DNA of 33,805 nucleotides from Paenibacillus typhae (GCF_900099765.1 NZ_FNDX01000055.1:5295-39099); one strand, 5' to 3'. Positions 15,524 through 24,848 are shown, counted from the stretch's first letter. The notes: generated from the sequence alone by a model not told the origin. Numbers and translations are program-made.

Positions 15524-16468
15524 ATGAGTGAAGCAAGAACAGGTATCAGCATGAATGTTCTAAAAGATTGCCTGGGGCTGCGCAGCGGCGAGCTGCTGGC
15601 TGTTGTAGCCGATGATGACAAGCGTGAGCTTGCCGAATCCGTGTACGAGGCAGGCAAGCGGCTGGGCGCTGAGTCCATGCTGCTGGTCATGAAGCCGCGC
15701 AGCAAATCCGGTGAAGAGCCGCCTGCTCCAATTGCCGAAGCGATGGCCAAGGCGGATGTGGCGGTATGCATAACAACACATTCCATGACACATACGGCGG
15801 CCCGTAAACAGGCGGCCGCAGCAGGAACCCGGGTGGCGACCATGCCGGGGATGACAGACGATATGTTCAGCCACGGTGCGATTACGGCAGATTATGCGCA
15901 GGTCAAGGAACTGACCGAGCAGGTGGCCGCGCTGCTGTCCGCAGGCCGTGAGGTCCGCGTAGAGAAGGACGGGCTCAGCCTCCGCTTCTCGATTGACGGC
16001 AGGGACGGCGTGCTGAGCACCGGACTATACTTGAATCCCGGTGAATCAGGCAATCTGCCGTCCGGTGAGGCTTTTATCGCGCCGCTGGAAGGCACTGCGG
16101 CCGGGCAGATTGTTGTGGACGGCTCAATCGCTGGAATCGGTGCGCTGAACAGCCCGCTGGTGCTGAGCGTTGAGCAGGGCTGTCTGACCGCAGCTGATGG
16201 TGAAGGCGGTGACAAGCTGCTGGAGATGCTTGGTTCAGGCGACGGACGCCTGCTCGGGGAATTCGGCATCGGTACCAATAACAAGGCCAGAATTACCGGA
16301 GTGGTGCTGGAGGACGAGAAGGTCTACGGCACGATCCATGTGGCGTTCGGCAGCAATAATACCTTCGGCGGAACGGTTGCAGCAGGCGTACATATCGACG
16401 CTGTAGTGATGAAGCCGGATGTTTATATCGACGGGAAGCTGATTATGCGTGCCGGGGAGCTTATATAG
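15524..16468 (+). CDS. M29-like metallo-aminopeptidase family protein
   Basis: A 314-residue protein resembling the thermophilic aminopeptidase (M29)/NicX superfamily but shorter than typical M29 enzymes. Candidate metal ligands occur in the family's order: Glu182 (GEAFIAPLEG), Glu246 (LGEFGIGTN), His272 (TIHVAFGSN), and His290 plus Asp292 (GVHIDAV). The N-terminal half (LGLRSGELLAVVAD, then THSMTHTAAR) is the usual Rossmann-like domain. RBS AGGAGGAA lies 9 bases before the ATG. It could hydrolyse N-terminal residues of imported peptides, or act as a ring-cleaving enzyme like NicX. Context supports a role with the adjacent racemase and transporter. Confidence 0.78.
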   Translation: MSEARTGISMNVLKDCLGLRSGELLAVVADDDKRELAESVYEAGKRLGAESMLLVMKPRSKSGEEPPAPIAEAMAKADVAVCITTHSMTHTAARKQAAAAGTRVATMPGMTDDMFSHGAITADYAQVKELTEQVAALLSAGREVRVEKDGLSLRFSIDGRDGVLSTGLYLNPGESGNLPSGEAFIAPLEGTAAGQIVVDGSIAGIGALNSPLVLSVEQGCLTAADGEGGDKLLEMLGSGDGRLLGEFGIGTNNKARITGVVLEDEKVYGTIHVAFGSNNTFGGTVAAGVHIDAVVMKPDVYIDGKLIMRAGELI

Positions 16469-16598
16469 GCAGAGATGCTGCTCATACCAGCGGCAGGGAA
16501 ATGGGCCGGAAGCTGTCGGCCATACGGCTCCGTGTATGTCTGACCGGGAACAGCACTAGGACGGACTAATTACGATGTTTGATCAGGGGGAGATAAGG

Positions 16599-17252
16599 AT
16601 GCTTGGAATGATACGTGTGATTACGCTGCAGGATGAGTCTGCTGTCCATCTGCATGGGGCGCTGATTGAAGACCGCTACGGCCTGCCGGTGCTCAGCCGC
16701 TGCATTCCGGACCAGCCCCGGGGCGTGTACAACGACGAGACGGAAGCGGAATCGGTGCCAAAGATTATTGAACTTGCCCGGCAGCTTGAAGCGGAAGGCT
16801 GTACTGCGATCGGCATCAGCTGTGCTGCAGATCCGGCCCTTGCGGAAGCAAGGGCGGCGGTCAAGGTTCCGGTGTTCGGTGCAGGCTCCTGCGCCGCGCA
16901 TCTGGCATTGACCTGCAGCAGCCGGATCGGTGTCCTGACAATCCTTACGGAGGTGCCGCCGTTGATCCGCGGTATTCTTGGTGACGCCTATATGGGCATG
17001 GACCGCCCTGACGGCGTAACGACTACGCTGGATCTCGGTACACCAGCCGGACGGGCCGGCGCGCTTGCCGGTGCAGCCCGGCTCGTCGAACGCGGAGCCG
17101 ATGCAATTGTGCTGGCGTGCACCGGCTTCGCCACCATCGGGCTTGCGGCCGAGCTGGAGAAGCAGCTCGGTATCCGCGCCTTTGACCCGATCCTGTCACT
17201 CGGCGCGGCTGCAGCTTCAGCTGCCTCTTTGCCTGATCGAACGCGGCGCTGA
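16599..17252 (+). CDS. Aspartate/glutamate/hydantoin racemase family protein
   Basis: A 217-residue cofactor-independent racemase-family protein. Paired catalytic cysteines are visible as Cys75 (GISCAADP) and Cys174 (LACTGFA), each beside small residues as in hydantoin and Asp/Glu racemases. The central RIGVLTI strand starts the second domain. The ATG at 16599 follows GGGGGAGA (16586-16593). An in-frame ATG at 16575 sits before that RBS and is less likely. The substrate is unknown: Asp, Glu, hydantoin, allantoin or a maleate-type ligand are all possible in this superfamily. A terminator follows at 17466, ending the first half of the cluster. Confidence 0.82.
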   Translation: MLGMIRVITLQDESAVHLHGALIEDRYGLPVLSRCIPDQPRGVYNDETEAESVPKIIELARQLEAEGCTAIGISCAADPALAEARAAVKVPVFGAGSCAAHLALTCSSRIGVLTILTEVPPLIRGILGDAYMGMDRPDGVTTTLDLGTPAGRAGALAGAARLVERGADAIVLACTGFATIGLAAELEKQLGIRAFDPILSLGAAAASAASLPDRTRR

Positions 17253-17465
17253 TTGCGGCGCGCTAATATATCACGTTAAGCCGGTACCAGGCGCATGTCA
17301 GGTATGTCCCGCATGCGTGCAAAGTATGTACGGAATGCGTGCGAAGAACGAGTTAAGATCGAGGTACTTGGCATGAAAAGTCTAAGAACAGTCTGGTGAT
17401 ATTCTCACTGTGAAAGCTATATTGGCAGCTGCTGTGCGAGTTCCTCAGCCAACAATGCGGTTAAG

Positions 17466-17502
17466 GCGTCCCCGGAACGTTTGCGGGGATGCTTTTTTTT
17501 TT
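17466..17502 (+). terminator. Rho-independent terminator after the racemase gene
   Basis: GCGTCCCCG/CGGGGATGC with one G-U pair forms a 9-bp stem, followed by ten T residues. It lies 213 bases after the racemase stop. No gene is seen in the gap 17253-17465. Confidence 0.93.
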
Positions 17503-17855
17503 GCTGTTAAGAACGTTAAGGGCGAATCGGGAGGACTGGTAGAGTATAGTGAGTGTTCAGGTTTGGCCATCCTGAAATTGCTCTGGTGGAAGCCCCTTTC
17601 ATTCATAATCAGAGGCAAAAATGCCTCTGATTCGGCGAAAGTAGCTCATCACGGCGGCGGAAGTTGAGCTAAAGCTCCTCGTAAGACAAGCTCGCTCCGG
17701 CGAATACATTCGTATTGCCGTTTGGAAATGTCTTCAATTTGATATATTTTCCTGTGGTAAACGGCTTATGTCTGATAAACTATCATGAGCAATTAACGCG
17801 GCATATTTCAGGAAAAATAATGAAATACTGTAGACAGCAGAGGGAGGCAGAAGCA
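17503..17855. other. Non-coding, hairpin-rich leader region before pucR
   Basis: I see no gene in these 353 bases. There are three hairpins: AATCAGAGGC/GCCTCTGATT with a 6-base loop (17607-17632), GAGCT-AA-AGCTC (17666-17677), and CGGC-G-AATAC/GTATT-GCCG (17698-17720). None has a T-tract. A weak promoter candidate, TTGGAA (17722-17727), 17 bases, TATTTT (17745-17750), could drive pucR. The hairpins may be operators, repeat remnants or upstream RNA structure. Confidence 0.5.
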
Positions 17856-19382
17856 TTGAAGACACGCGGAATTACATTAAGAGAACTGATGCAGCTGTCC
17901 GTGCTCGGCAAAGCGAAGGTGATCAGCGGTGAGCAGGGGCTGGACCGGGTTGTCCGGTTTGTAGATATTATGGAGGTCCCTGAACTGAAAGGGTGGATCA
18001 GTGAGGGCGTTATGCTGCTGACCACCGCCTACTCGATCCGTCATGATCCTTCGCTGTTGGCGGAGCTGATCTATACACTTGATAATCTGGGCGCGGCGGC
18101 ACTGGCGATCAAGCCGGCCCGGTTCCTGAAAGAGATACCGCAAAGCGCGATTGAGGCCAGCAACGCCTGTGGTTTACCGATTGTCGAAATCCCGCCGGAA
18201 ATTCCCTATACGGACATCACCCAGCCCGTGACGGAGCTGCTGCTCGGCCGGCAGGCGATGCTGCTGCGCCGTGCGGAGGAGGTATACCGTACACTGACAA
18301 CGATGGTGCTGGAGAACAGCGGTATCCAGGCAGTGGCGGATAACGTGGCGGAGTTTCTGAAGGCGCCGGTGGCGCTGGTTGATCCGGAGCGGAAGATTAT
18401 CGTCTCTTCTCCGGCGGATTATGAATGGCAGCAGGAGGCGGTGCCGCTGAACTGGAGCATTCATGTAGACCGGCGCACCGTGGCCAAGCTGCTGGTGGAT
18501 AAGCAGCGGCTGGACGATATGGAGGAGGTAGGAATCGAGCAGGCCAGGCTGGTGTTCGCGCTGGAGCTGATGCGCAGAAAGGTCGCCGAGGACACGGAAT
18601 TCCGGCTGCGCGGCAATTTCATCGACGAGCTGCTGACCCCGCCCCTGCCTACGCGCCATGAGGTGGAGCGCCGGGCAAGACAGCTGGGCATGAACCCCGA
18701 GCATAAATGGGAGGTGGCGGTCATCGAAGGGGAGAGCGCGCCGAGCGAGGAGACGGTCAACCGGCTGCTGGAACGGGAAGCGAAGAAGCGCGGCGTCACC
18801 CCCCATGCCGAGTACCGTTCCAGCCGGGCTGTACTGTTCCTGCCGACGCCAGAGGGGCGTAAGCTCAGCGCGGCTGAAGATATACAGGAGTCCTGGTCCA
18901 GCACGCTGGAGGGCTGGCTGCAGGACAAAAGCAACGGCCTCGCCAATTACCGGACCGGCGTCGGAACACCGGAATATCTGTGGGACATCCACACCAGCTA
19001 TAACGAGGCCCGTAAGGCGCTGTCTGTCTCCAGACGGCTGGGACAGGGCACCGGCAGTGTTACCCGCTATGAGGAGATGGAGGTATATCATCTGCTGGAG
19101 GGGCTTGGCGGACCGGGCTTTGAGCGCCTGTTCGAGCGCAAGCTTGGCAAGCTGCTGCAGTATGACAAGGAGCATGACAGCAACATGCTGCTGACGTTCT
19201 ATCATTATCTCGAATGCCGGGGGAGTCTGATTGACACCGCCAACAGCCTGTACATACACCGCAATTCGGTCAAATACCGGCTGGAGCGGATCCGCGATAT
19301 TACGGGGTTTGATCTGAATGATCCGCGCGAGCAGTTCGTCTGCCATTTGTGCCTGATCTACTACTACCTGCAGGAAAAATAG
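17856..19382 (+). CDS. PucR-family transcriptional regulator
   Basis: A 508-residue regulator. The N-terminal PucR sensor-like domain (about residues 6-130: ITLRELMQLSVLGKAKVISG, then DIMEVPEL..WI) is followed by a middle GGDEF-like segment. The C-terminal helix-turn-helix of the PucR/CdaR type reads TANSLYIHRNSVKYRLERI. Relatives control purine/ureide, GABA, proline or sugar-acid catabolism. It sits between the racemase and ABC-transporter genes, so it very likely activates this cluster. The TTG at 17856 is chosen because AGGGAGG (17841-17847) precedes it by 8 bases. Upstream in-frame starts add 47 residues without an RBS. Confidence 0.88.
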   Translation: MKTRGITLRELMQLSVLGKAKVISGEQGLDRVVRFVDIMEVPELKGWISEGVMLLTTAYSIRHDPSLLAELIYTLDNLGAAALAIKPARFLKEIPQSAIEASNACGLPIVEIPPEIPYTDITQPVTELLLGRQAMLLRRAEEVYRTLTTMVLENSGIQAVADNVAEFLKAPVALVDPERKIIVSSPADYEWQQEAVPLNWSIHVDRRTVAKLLVDKQRLDDMEEVGIEQARLVFALELMRRKVAEDTEFRLRGNFIDELLTPPLPTRHEVERRARQLGMNPEHKWEVAVIEGESAPSEETVNRLLEREAKKRGVTPHAEYRSSRAVLFLPTPEGRKLSAAEDIQESWSSTLEGWLQDKSNGLANYRTGVGTPEYLWDIHTSYNEARKALSVSRRLGQGTGSVTRYEEMEVYHLLEGLGGPGFERLFERKLGKLLQYDKEHDSNMLLTFYHYLECRGSLIDTANSLYIHRNSVKYRLERIRDITGFDLNDPREQFVCHLCLIYYYLQEK

Positions 19383-19445
19383 GCGGGAATGGAATTTTTA
19401 CGGAAAGCAATGTCAGATAAAGTGACGTTCACGCGTTGCAGTAGT

Positions 19446-19476
19446 GCACAACCGACAAACGGTTGTGCTTTTTTTT
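19446..19476 (+). terminator. Rho-independent terminator after pucR
   Basis: A perfect 9-bp stem GCACAACCG/CGGTTGTGC with a 5-base loop and eight T residues. It separates pucR from the transporter operon. The sequence GCACAACC occurs again at 19522-19529. Confidence 0.95.
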
Positions 19477-19648
19477 AGTTAAACGGGACGTAGAGCGGGC
19501 GTTGAAATCTATGTAGAATTAGCACAACCACTAAAGAACAGCAGGAAACAGCACAGTACCTGACATGGGGCCGCAGGTTCTGCCGTAAAGAGAAGGCTCC
19601 GTTCAAGACTGGAAGGATCGTTACAGAAGCCGTAAGGGGGTTGATTCA

Positions 19649-20659
19649 TTGTTTGCTTACACATTAAAAAGACTGGTGCAGATGGTTCCGGCGCTGCTCG
19701 GCATTATCGTCATCACCTTCATTCTCTCAAGAGTGCTGCCGGGAGATCCCGCCATCATGCTGGCCGGGGAACAGGCGCCGGAGGAGACGGTGAACAAAAT
19801 CCGCCAGGATATGGGGCTGGACAAGCCGCTGTACATCCAGTTCTTTTCTTACATCGGGCAGCTGCTCAAAGGGGATATCGGCTATGCGTATCATACCGGG
19901 CATTCGGTAGCCAGCGATCTGGCCTCACGCTTCCCGGCTACGGTTGAGCTGACGCTGGCCAGCATTCTGATCGCGATTCTGGTAGCTATCCCTGTCGGGA
20001 TCGTAGCTGCTACAAAAAAAGAATCGATTCTGGACCACATCTCCCGGGTGTTCTCACTGATCGGGGCCTGTGTACCGATCTTCTGGCTGGGCCTGATGTT
20101 CATTTATATCTTTTATTCCATCCTCGGTTGGGCTCCGGCACCGATGGGCCGCATCAGCGGCGATCTTAACCCGCCTGTGCATCTGACCGGATTGTATGTG
20201 CTGGACAGTATCCTGTCCGGAGACATCATTGCCCTCAAAAGCAGTCTGGCCCACCTGCTGCTCCCGGCGATCTGCCTGAGCACAGGTACCATGGCCATCG
20301 TGGCCCGCATGACCCGCTCCAGTATGCTGGAGGTGGTTGATCAGGATTTTGTCCGCACGGCACGGGCCAAAGGCCTGCGGGAATCAGCTGTCGTGTACAA
20401 GCATGCCCTGGTTAATGCGCTGATCCCTACATTAACTGTACTCGGACTGCAATTCGGCTTTCTGATGGGCGGAGCGGTTATAACGGAGACGATCTTCTCC
20501 TGGCCGGGAATCGGCGGTTATGTCACGGATTCCATCCTGGCTGCGGATTACGCGCCGATCCAAGCTTTTACTCTGGTCAGCGCCGTACTCTATTGCGGAA
20601 TTAACCTGGCTGTCGATCTGATCTACGGCTTTATTGATCCGCGTATCCGCTATGAATAG
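19649..20659 (+). CDS. dppB: ABC transporter permease, DppB/OppB type
   Basis: First inner-membrane permease of a dipeptide/oligopeptide/nickel-type importer, 336 residues. An N-terminal helix (VQMVPALLGIIVITFIL) is followed by the family's RVLPGDPA motif, then about five further helices. The cytoplasmic EAA loop DFVRTARAKGLRESAVVYKHAL is visible. The C-terminus, GYFIDPR-like (YGFIDPRIRYE), is typical. Start TTG at 19649 with TAAGGGGG (19633-19640). The 266 bases after pucR hold only the pucR terminator and no clear promoter. The substrate is not determined by sequence, so the symbol denotes the subunit type. Confidence 0.88.
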   Translation: MFAYTLKRLVQMVPALLGIIVITFILSRVLPGDPAIMLAGEQAPEETVNKIRQDMGLDKPLYIQFFSYIGQLLKGDIGYAYHTGHSVASDLASRFPATVELTLASILIAILVAIPVGIVAATKKESILDHISRVFSLIGACVPIFWLGLMFIYIFYSILGWAPAPMGRISGDLNPPVHLTGLYVLDSILSGDIIALKSSLAHLLLPAICLSTGTMAIVARMTRSSMLEVVDQDFVRTARAKGLRESAVVYKHALVNALIPTLTVLGLQFGFLMGGAVITETIFSWPGIGGYVTDSILAADYAPIQAFTLVSAVLYCGINLAVDLIYGFIDPRIRYE

Positions 20660-20689
20660 AACCGCTTCTGAGAAAGGAGGAGACTTACG

Positions 20690-21607
20690 TTGAGCACTGC
20701 AGCACATTCAGCGCAATCATCACAGCCGGCACAGGGCAAACCGGCCAGGCCGGAGGCTGCCGCCAAGCCAAAAACCCTATGGTCCCTGCTGCTGCGAAAC
20801 CGGCTGGCCGCCCTCGGGCTGACCTTTATTTTCATCTGGACGGTCATTGCCATTATTGCCCCATGGATTGCACCGCATGATCCTTATGCGACCAATATGG
20901 CGAACAAGCTTCAGGCTCCTTCGGCCAGCCATTGGTTCGGAACCGACAATTTCGGCCGCGATATTCTCAGCCGGGTGCTCTACGGGGCAAGAATCAGTAT
21001 CTGGACCGGTCTGATTGCGGTCGCCATCTCCTTCGTGATCGGCGTGCCGCTCGGCGGAATTGCCGCTTACTATGGCGGCCGTACCGGAACGGTTATCATG
21101 CGTCTGATGGACATTCTGCTGTCCTTCCCGTCGCTGGTCCTGTCGATGGCGATCGCCGCTTCGATCGGTGCAGGCCTGACCTCTGCGATGATCGCCGTCG
21201 GGATTGTCGGCATCCCGGAATTCGCCCGGCTGATGTTCGGACAGACCGTCTCGCTCCGCGAGAAGGAATATATTGAAGCAAGCCGGGCAATCGGCGTGAA
21301 AAATACAGTGATCCTGTACCGCCATATTCTGCCGAATGCCCTTGCCCCGCTTATGGTGCAGGCAACACTCGGGATGGGCTTTGCCATCCTGACCGCCTCC
21401 AGTCTCAGCTTTCTCGGGCTTGGCGTTAAGCCGCCGATTGCCGAATGGGGGGCGATGATCTCTGAAGGCCGGGAATATATCATTTCCGGGCAATGGTGGC
21501 TGGTTACTTTTCCGGGACTGTCCATTGCCACTTCAATCTTAGGCTTTAACCTGCTCGGTGACGGATTCCGAGATGTGCTTGACCCAAGGCTTCGTTCGGG
21601 CAAATAA
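20690..21607 (+). CDS. dppC: ABC transporter permease, DppC/OppC type
   Basis: Second permease, 305 residues. A low-complexity Ala/Gln/Pro N-terminus (1-30) precedes the OppC-type helix TFIFIWTVIAIIAPWIAPHDP. The motifs HWFGTDNFGRDILSRVLYGAR and the EAA loop YIEASRAIGVKNTVILYRH follow, with FLGLGVKPPIAEWG near the C-terminus. The TTG at 20690 follows AAAGGAGG (20673-20680), a strong RBS. It pairs with the preceding permease as a heterodimer. Confidence 0.88.
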   Translation: MSTAAHSAQSSQPAQGKPARPEAAAKPKTLWSLLLRNRLAALGLTFIFIWTVIAIIAPWIAPHDPYATNMANKLQAPSASHWFGTDNFGRDILSRVLYGARISIWTGLIAVAISFVIGVPLGGIAAYYGGRTGTVIMRLMDILLSFPSLVLSMAIAASIGAGLTSAMIAVGIVGIPEFARLMFGQTVSLREKEYIEASRAIGVKNTVILYRHILPNALAPLMVQATLGMGFAILTASSLSFLGLGVKPPIAEWGAMISEGREYIISGQWWLVTFPGLSIATSILGFNLLGDGFRDVLDPRLRSGK

Positions 21608-21767
21608 AGCAGAGCGGGGGAACGGTTCTCCAGGCTCAGCAGAATCCCGGTAGATATAGATCAGAAAAGCCCATGGTCGGCGCATTCCCCGGCCGCCAGC
21701 GGCACATGATCACAAGCAGCACCAGTGTTATTTTGCAGGCAGGATATAGAAAAGGGAGGAACTACTG

Positions 21768-23369
21768 ATGAAAAGATTCAAACTGATGTCAACGCTCGTC
21801 GCATTTTCCATCATGCTCGCCGGCTGCGCAAGCAGCGCCAATCCGACCAACCCCGCTTCTACAGCGGCTACAGGAAATACGGGAACGCCAGCTGCTGCGG
21901 TCAAAAGCAATCTGACGGTTGCCTATTCCGAGGGCGGAACCACGCTTGACCCGGCGGAAGCCAATGACCTTACCTCCGATACACTTGTACTTGCCGCATA
22001 TGACCAGCTGGTTACCTACGGCATCAAAACCGAAGACGGCGCTAATATCGCCAATACTGAAGACATCCAGCCGATGCTGGCTGAGAGCTGGGAAGTGTCG
22101 GATGACAATACCGTATATACTTTCAAGCTGAAGCAAGGCGTGACCTTCCAGAGCGGGAACCCGGTGAATGCCGAAGCGGTTGCTTACTCTTTTGACCGTG
22201 TAGCCAGCTCCAGCTCCGGCAGCTTCCTCTATGGAATGGCTGCGATCAAATCCGTAAAGGTAGTGGATGATTCCACAGTTGAAATTACATTGACTAATGC
22301 CAATCATAATTTCCTGCAGATTATCGCCATGTATACCTTCTCCATCGTGGACCAGAAGACAGTAGAAGCACAGGGCGCCGACTATCTCAAGACAAATGCA
22401 GCAGGCTCCGGCCCGTTCACGCTTGAGAAATGGGACCCGGCTACAGAAGCAGTCTTTACCGCCAACGAGTCTTACTGGCAGGGTGCGCCAAGCTTAAGCA
22501 AGGTTACTATGAAGTTCACCAAGGAAGCCTCCAACCGCGTGCTGCTGCTTGATAAGGGCGATGTGGACATGGCGATCGAGATTCCTCCCAAGGATGTAGC
22601 TTCCCTGCAGAGCAACACCGACCTGACGGTCGCTTCCAACGCGAGTAACCGGATCCTCTTCTTCGCCATGAACAACAACGTGAAGCCGTTTGACAATGTA
22701 AAAGTCCGCCAGGCTATTAACTACGCTATTCCTTACGATGAGCTGCTGAGCGGTGTTATGTACGGACAGGCCAAACAGATGAAGAGCGCTGTAGCAAGCA
22801 ATACGCCGGGCTTCACCGATGCAGGCTTCGTCTACGAGCATAACCTTGATAAGGCAAAAGAGCTGCTGGCTGAAGCCGGTTATGCAGACGGATTTACCTT
22901 TGACTTCACACTCGGCTCCGGCTTCGATGACTGGGAAGATGATGCGGTGCTGATTCAGGCGGAGCTGGCCAAAATCGGTGTAACGATGAACATCAACAAG
23001 CTGGCCCGTGCCCAGTTCCTTGAACAGCAGAAAACGAACAACCTGACCTCCTACATCTCGAAATGGACCTCTTTTGTCAATGATCCCGGCTACCACCTCG
23101 GCTTCCTGCTCTACGGCAAAGGTTCTTCCAACTACATTAACTACAGCAATGCTGAGGTAGACAAGCTGTGGGAAGAAGCAAACGTAGAGACAGATGCAGC
23201 CAAACGGACCGCACTCTACGAGCAGGCGCAGGAGATCATCACCACGGAAGCGCCTTGGGCGTACCTGTACGAATATAACCGCATTGTCGGCATGAGCAAT
23301 AAGATCAGCGGCTATGCGTTCTATCCGGATGAAGTCATCCGCTTCTACCCGCTGTCGTTTGAACAATAA
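21768..23369 (+). CDS. ABC transporter substrate-binding lipoprotein (SBP family 5)
   Basis: Extracellular solute-binding lipoprotein of 533 residues. The signal peptide ends in the lipobox LAGC, so Cys20 would be lipidated, anchoring it outside the membrane. A Ser/Thr/Ala-rich linker follows. The mature protein matches the peptide-binding family 5 class (DppA/OppA-like): TVAYSEGGTTLDPAEANDL opening, LKQGVTFQSGNPVNAEAVAYSF split motif, VRQAINYAIPYDEL, and a C-terminal EAPWAYLYEYN. It defines the ligand of the importer, which could be a di- or oligopeptide or another N-acyl compound. RBS GGGAGGA. A 160-base gap separates it from dppC. Confidence 0.9.
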   Translation: MKRFKLMSTLVAFSIMLAGCASSANPTNPASTAATGNTGTPAAAVKSNLTVAYSEGGTTLDPAEANDLTSDTLVLAAYDQLVTYGIKTEDGANIANTEDIQPMLAESWEVSDDNTVYTFKLKQGVTFQSGNPVNAEAVAYSFDRVASSSSGSFLYGMAAIKSVKVVDDSTVEITLTNANHNFLQIIAMYTFSIVDQKTVEAQGADYLKTNAAGSGPFTLEKWDPATEAVFTANESYWQGAPSLSKVTMKFTKEASNRVLLLDKGDVDMAIEIPPKDVASLQSNTDLTVASNASNRILFFAMNNNVKPFDNVKVRQAINYAIPYDELLSGVMYGQAKQMKSAVASNTPGFTDAGFVYEHNLDKAKELLAEAGYADGFTFDFTLGSGFDDWEDDAVLIQAELAKIGVTMNINKLARAQFLEQQKTNNLTSYISKWTSFVNDPGYHLGFLLYGKGSSNYINYSNAEVDKLWEEANVETDAAKRTALYEQAQEIITTEAPWAYLYEYNRIVGMSNKISGYAFYPDEVIRFYPLSFEQ

Positions 23370-23380
23370 GAAGGCTGGCT

Positions 23381-23419
23381 GAAACGGTACCGTCCTATAA
23401 AGGGCGGTACAGCCGTTTC
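23381..23419 (+). terminator. Hairpin after the binding-protein gene
   Basis: Long imperfect stem: GAAACGG pairs with CCGTTTC and ACCG-CC with GG-CGGT, around a TATAAA loop. The T-tract is weak. In an operon it would give more binding protein than downstream products, a common arrangement for importers. Confidence 0.6.
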
Positions 23420-23502
23420 TGCTTGCTCTATTTTCACAAATTCATATAATTCTCCCTGGCCCCGAGTGCCAGCAATGAGGACGCAAAGGAGCGCTGCAAG
23501 CA

Positions 23503-24783
23503 ATGACAGACTGGAAAAGCAAGATACTGCAGGCGATTGACGATGAGCAGGACCGGCTCCTGGAGCTGTGCTCACAGCTGATCCGCTTCCCTTCGGAGAA
23601 CCCGCCGGGCGATTCGCGCGACATCAGCGCTTTTATTATCCATTATTTAAAAGAAGCCGGTATCGATACAACGATCCATCCGGCGACCGATACGATGCTG
23701 AATCTTGTGTCTACTTTGAGTTCGGGAGCAGAAGAGCCGTCCGGCAAAAATCTGATTTTCTGCGGACATACCGACGTTGTGCCTGCCGGTGACCTCTCCC
23801 GCTGGGATTTCGATCCGTTCTGTGGCGATATTGTGGACGGTTACCTGCTGGGCAGGGGTGCTTCCGATATGAAAGCCGGTCTGGCGGGACTGATCTACGC
23901 AGTGGCGTTGCTCGCCAAGCTGGGGGTTCCTTTAAAAGGAGACCTGTCGCTGCTGATTGTACCGGATGAGGAAACAGGCGGCCATCTGGGCGTGCCGTGG
24001 GTGCTGGAGCGCGGGCTGATTACCGGAACGGCGGCGGTTATCGCCGAGCCGTCCGGTCCGCTCAATCCGACCATCGGGCAGAAGGGCAGCTGCTGGTTCG
24101 AATTCACCGTAGAGGGCACGCCGGGCCACGGCAGCCTGTCGCCGGTGGTCGGGGACAGCGCAATCGTCAAGGCAGCCAAAGGAATCGAGGCGCTGCAGCG
24201 CCTGTGGGACATCAAGCCGGATATTCCGGAGGAAGTCAAAGAGATCATCCGCATCTCCCAGGATTATGTGAAGCAGCGTGAAGAGTATGGTTCGGTTGCT
24301 TACCAGGTCTTCGATCATGTGACGGTGAACATCGGAACGATTCAGGGCGGAACCAAGGTGAACGTGGTGGCTGACCGCTGCACGATCCAGGTTGATTCCC
24401 GCGTGCCGTTTGGCGTGGATTACCGCGATGTGCTTGATCGTGCCCGGTCACTCCTGCTTGAAGCGGGCATTGAATCCGAGGTAAAAGGCTTCGGCTTCCA
24501 GGGCAATGCGAACTGGACGGCTCCTGAAGAGCCGGTGGTCAGCGATCTGGTAGAGAGCATCTGCGAAGTCAGCGGAGAGGAAGCTTACGGCGTACTGCAA
24601 TGGGCATCAAGCGATGCGCGCCATTTCCGGACCCATAACATTCCGGTGCTGCAATACGGTCCCGCTGAGCTGTCAACCATTCACAACTTCAATGAAAAAG
24701 CTCCGGTCTGGCAGATTATCCAGTGCGCCAAGGTCTATGCACTCACTGCGCTCAAATATTTGGGCGTAGAAGAAAGCAAATAA
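23503..24783 (+). CDS. ArgE/DapE-type M20 metallopeptidase or deacylase
   Basis: A 426-residue cytoplasmic M20 hydrolase. It has GHTDVVPAGD (His89, Asp91), GRGASDMKAG (Asp122), PDEETGG (Glu156/157) and AEPSG (Glu182). The dimerisation-domain motif is GTPGHGS and the C-terminal histidine sits in STIHNFNEKAPV. The ArgE/DapE class removes acyl or aminoacyl groups from amides such as N-acetylornithine or succinyl-diaminopimelate. It sits between the binding-protein gene and the two ATPase genes, so it most likely processes the imported compound in the cytoplasm. RBS AAAGGAG (23485-23491), spacing 11. Confidence 0.87.
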   Translation: MTDWKSKILQAIDDEQDRLLELCSQLIRFPSENPPGDSRDISAFIIHYLKEAGIDTTIHPATDTMLNLVSTLSSGAEEPSGKNLIFCGHTDVVPAGDLSRWDFDPFCGDIVDGYLLGRGASDMKAGLAGLIYAVALLAKLGVPLKGDLSLLIVPDEETGGHLGVPWVLERGLITGTAAVIAEPSGPLNPTIGQKGSCWFEFTVEGTPGHGSLSPVVGDSAIVKAAKGIEALQRLWDIKPDIPEEVKEIIRISQDYVKQREEYGSVAYQVFDHVTVNIGTIQGGTKVNVVADRCTIQVDSRVPFGVDYRDVLDRARSLLLEAGIESEVKGFGFQGNANWTAPEEPVVSDLVESICEVSGEEAYGVLQWASSDARHFRTHNIPVLQYGPAELSTIHNFNEKAPVWQIIQCAKVYALTALKYLGVEESK

Positions 24784-24848
24784 TAGCCGGATTTATATAA
24801 ACGATAAAAACGATATAAGCGAGATACAGAAATAAAGGAGGGGCAATC

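Noticed and set aside
17410..17667. Plus-strand open frame of 85 codons after the racemase gene
   Set aside because: It runs through a perfect terminator with ten T residues and a 10-bp hairpin, and no RBS is seen.
18174..19346. Long antisense open frame opposite pucR
   Set aside because: Long reverse-strand frames are expected opposite G+C-rich genes. It shows no recognisable domain and pucR is well supported.
19446..19529. Repeated GCACAACC (terminator arm and 19522-19529) as a possible antiterminator switch
   Set aside because: The second copy lies downstream of the T-tract, so it cannot be transcribed before termination. Probably chance.
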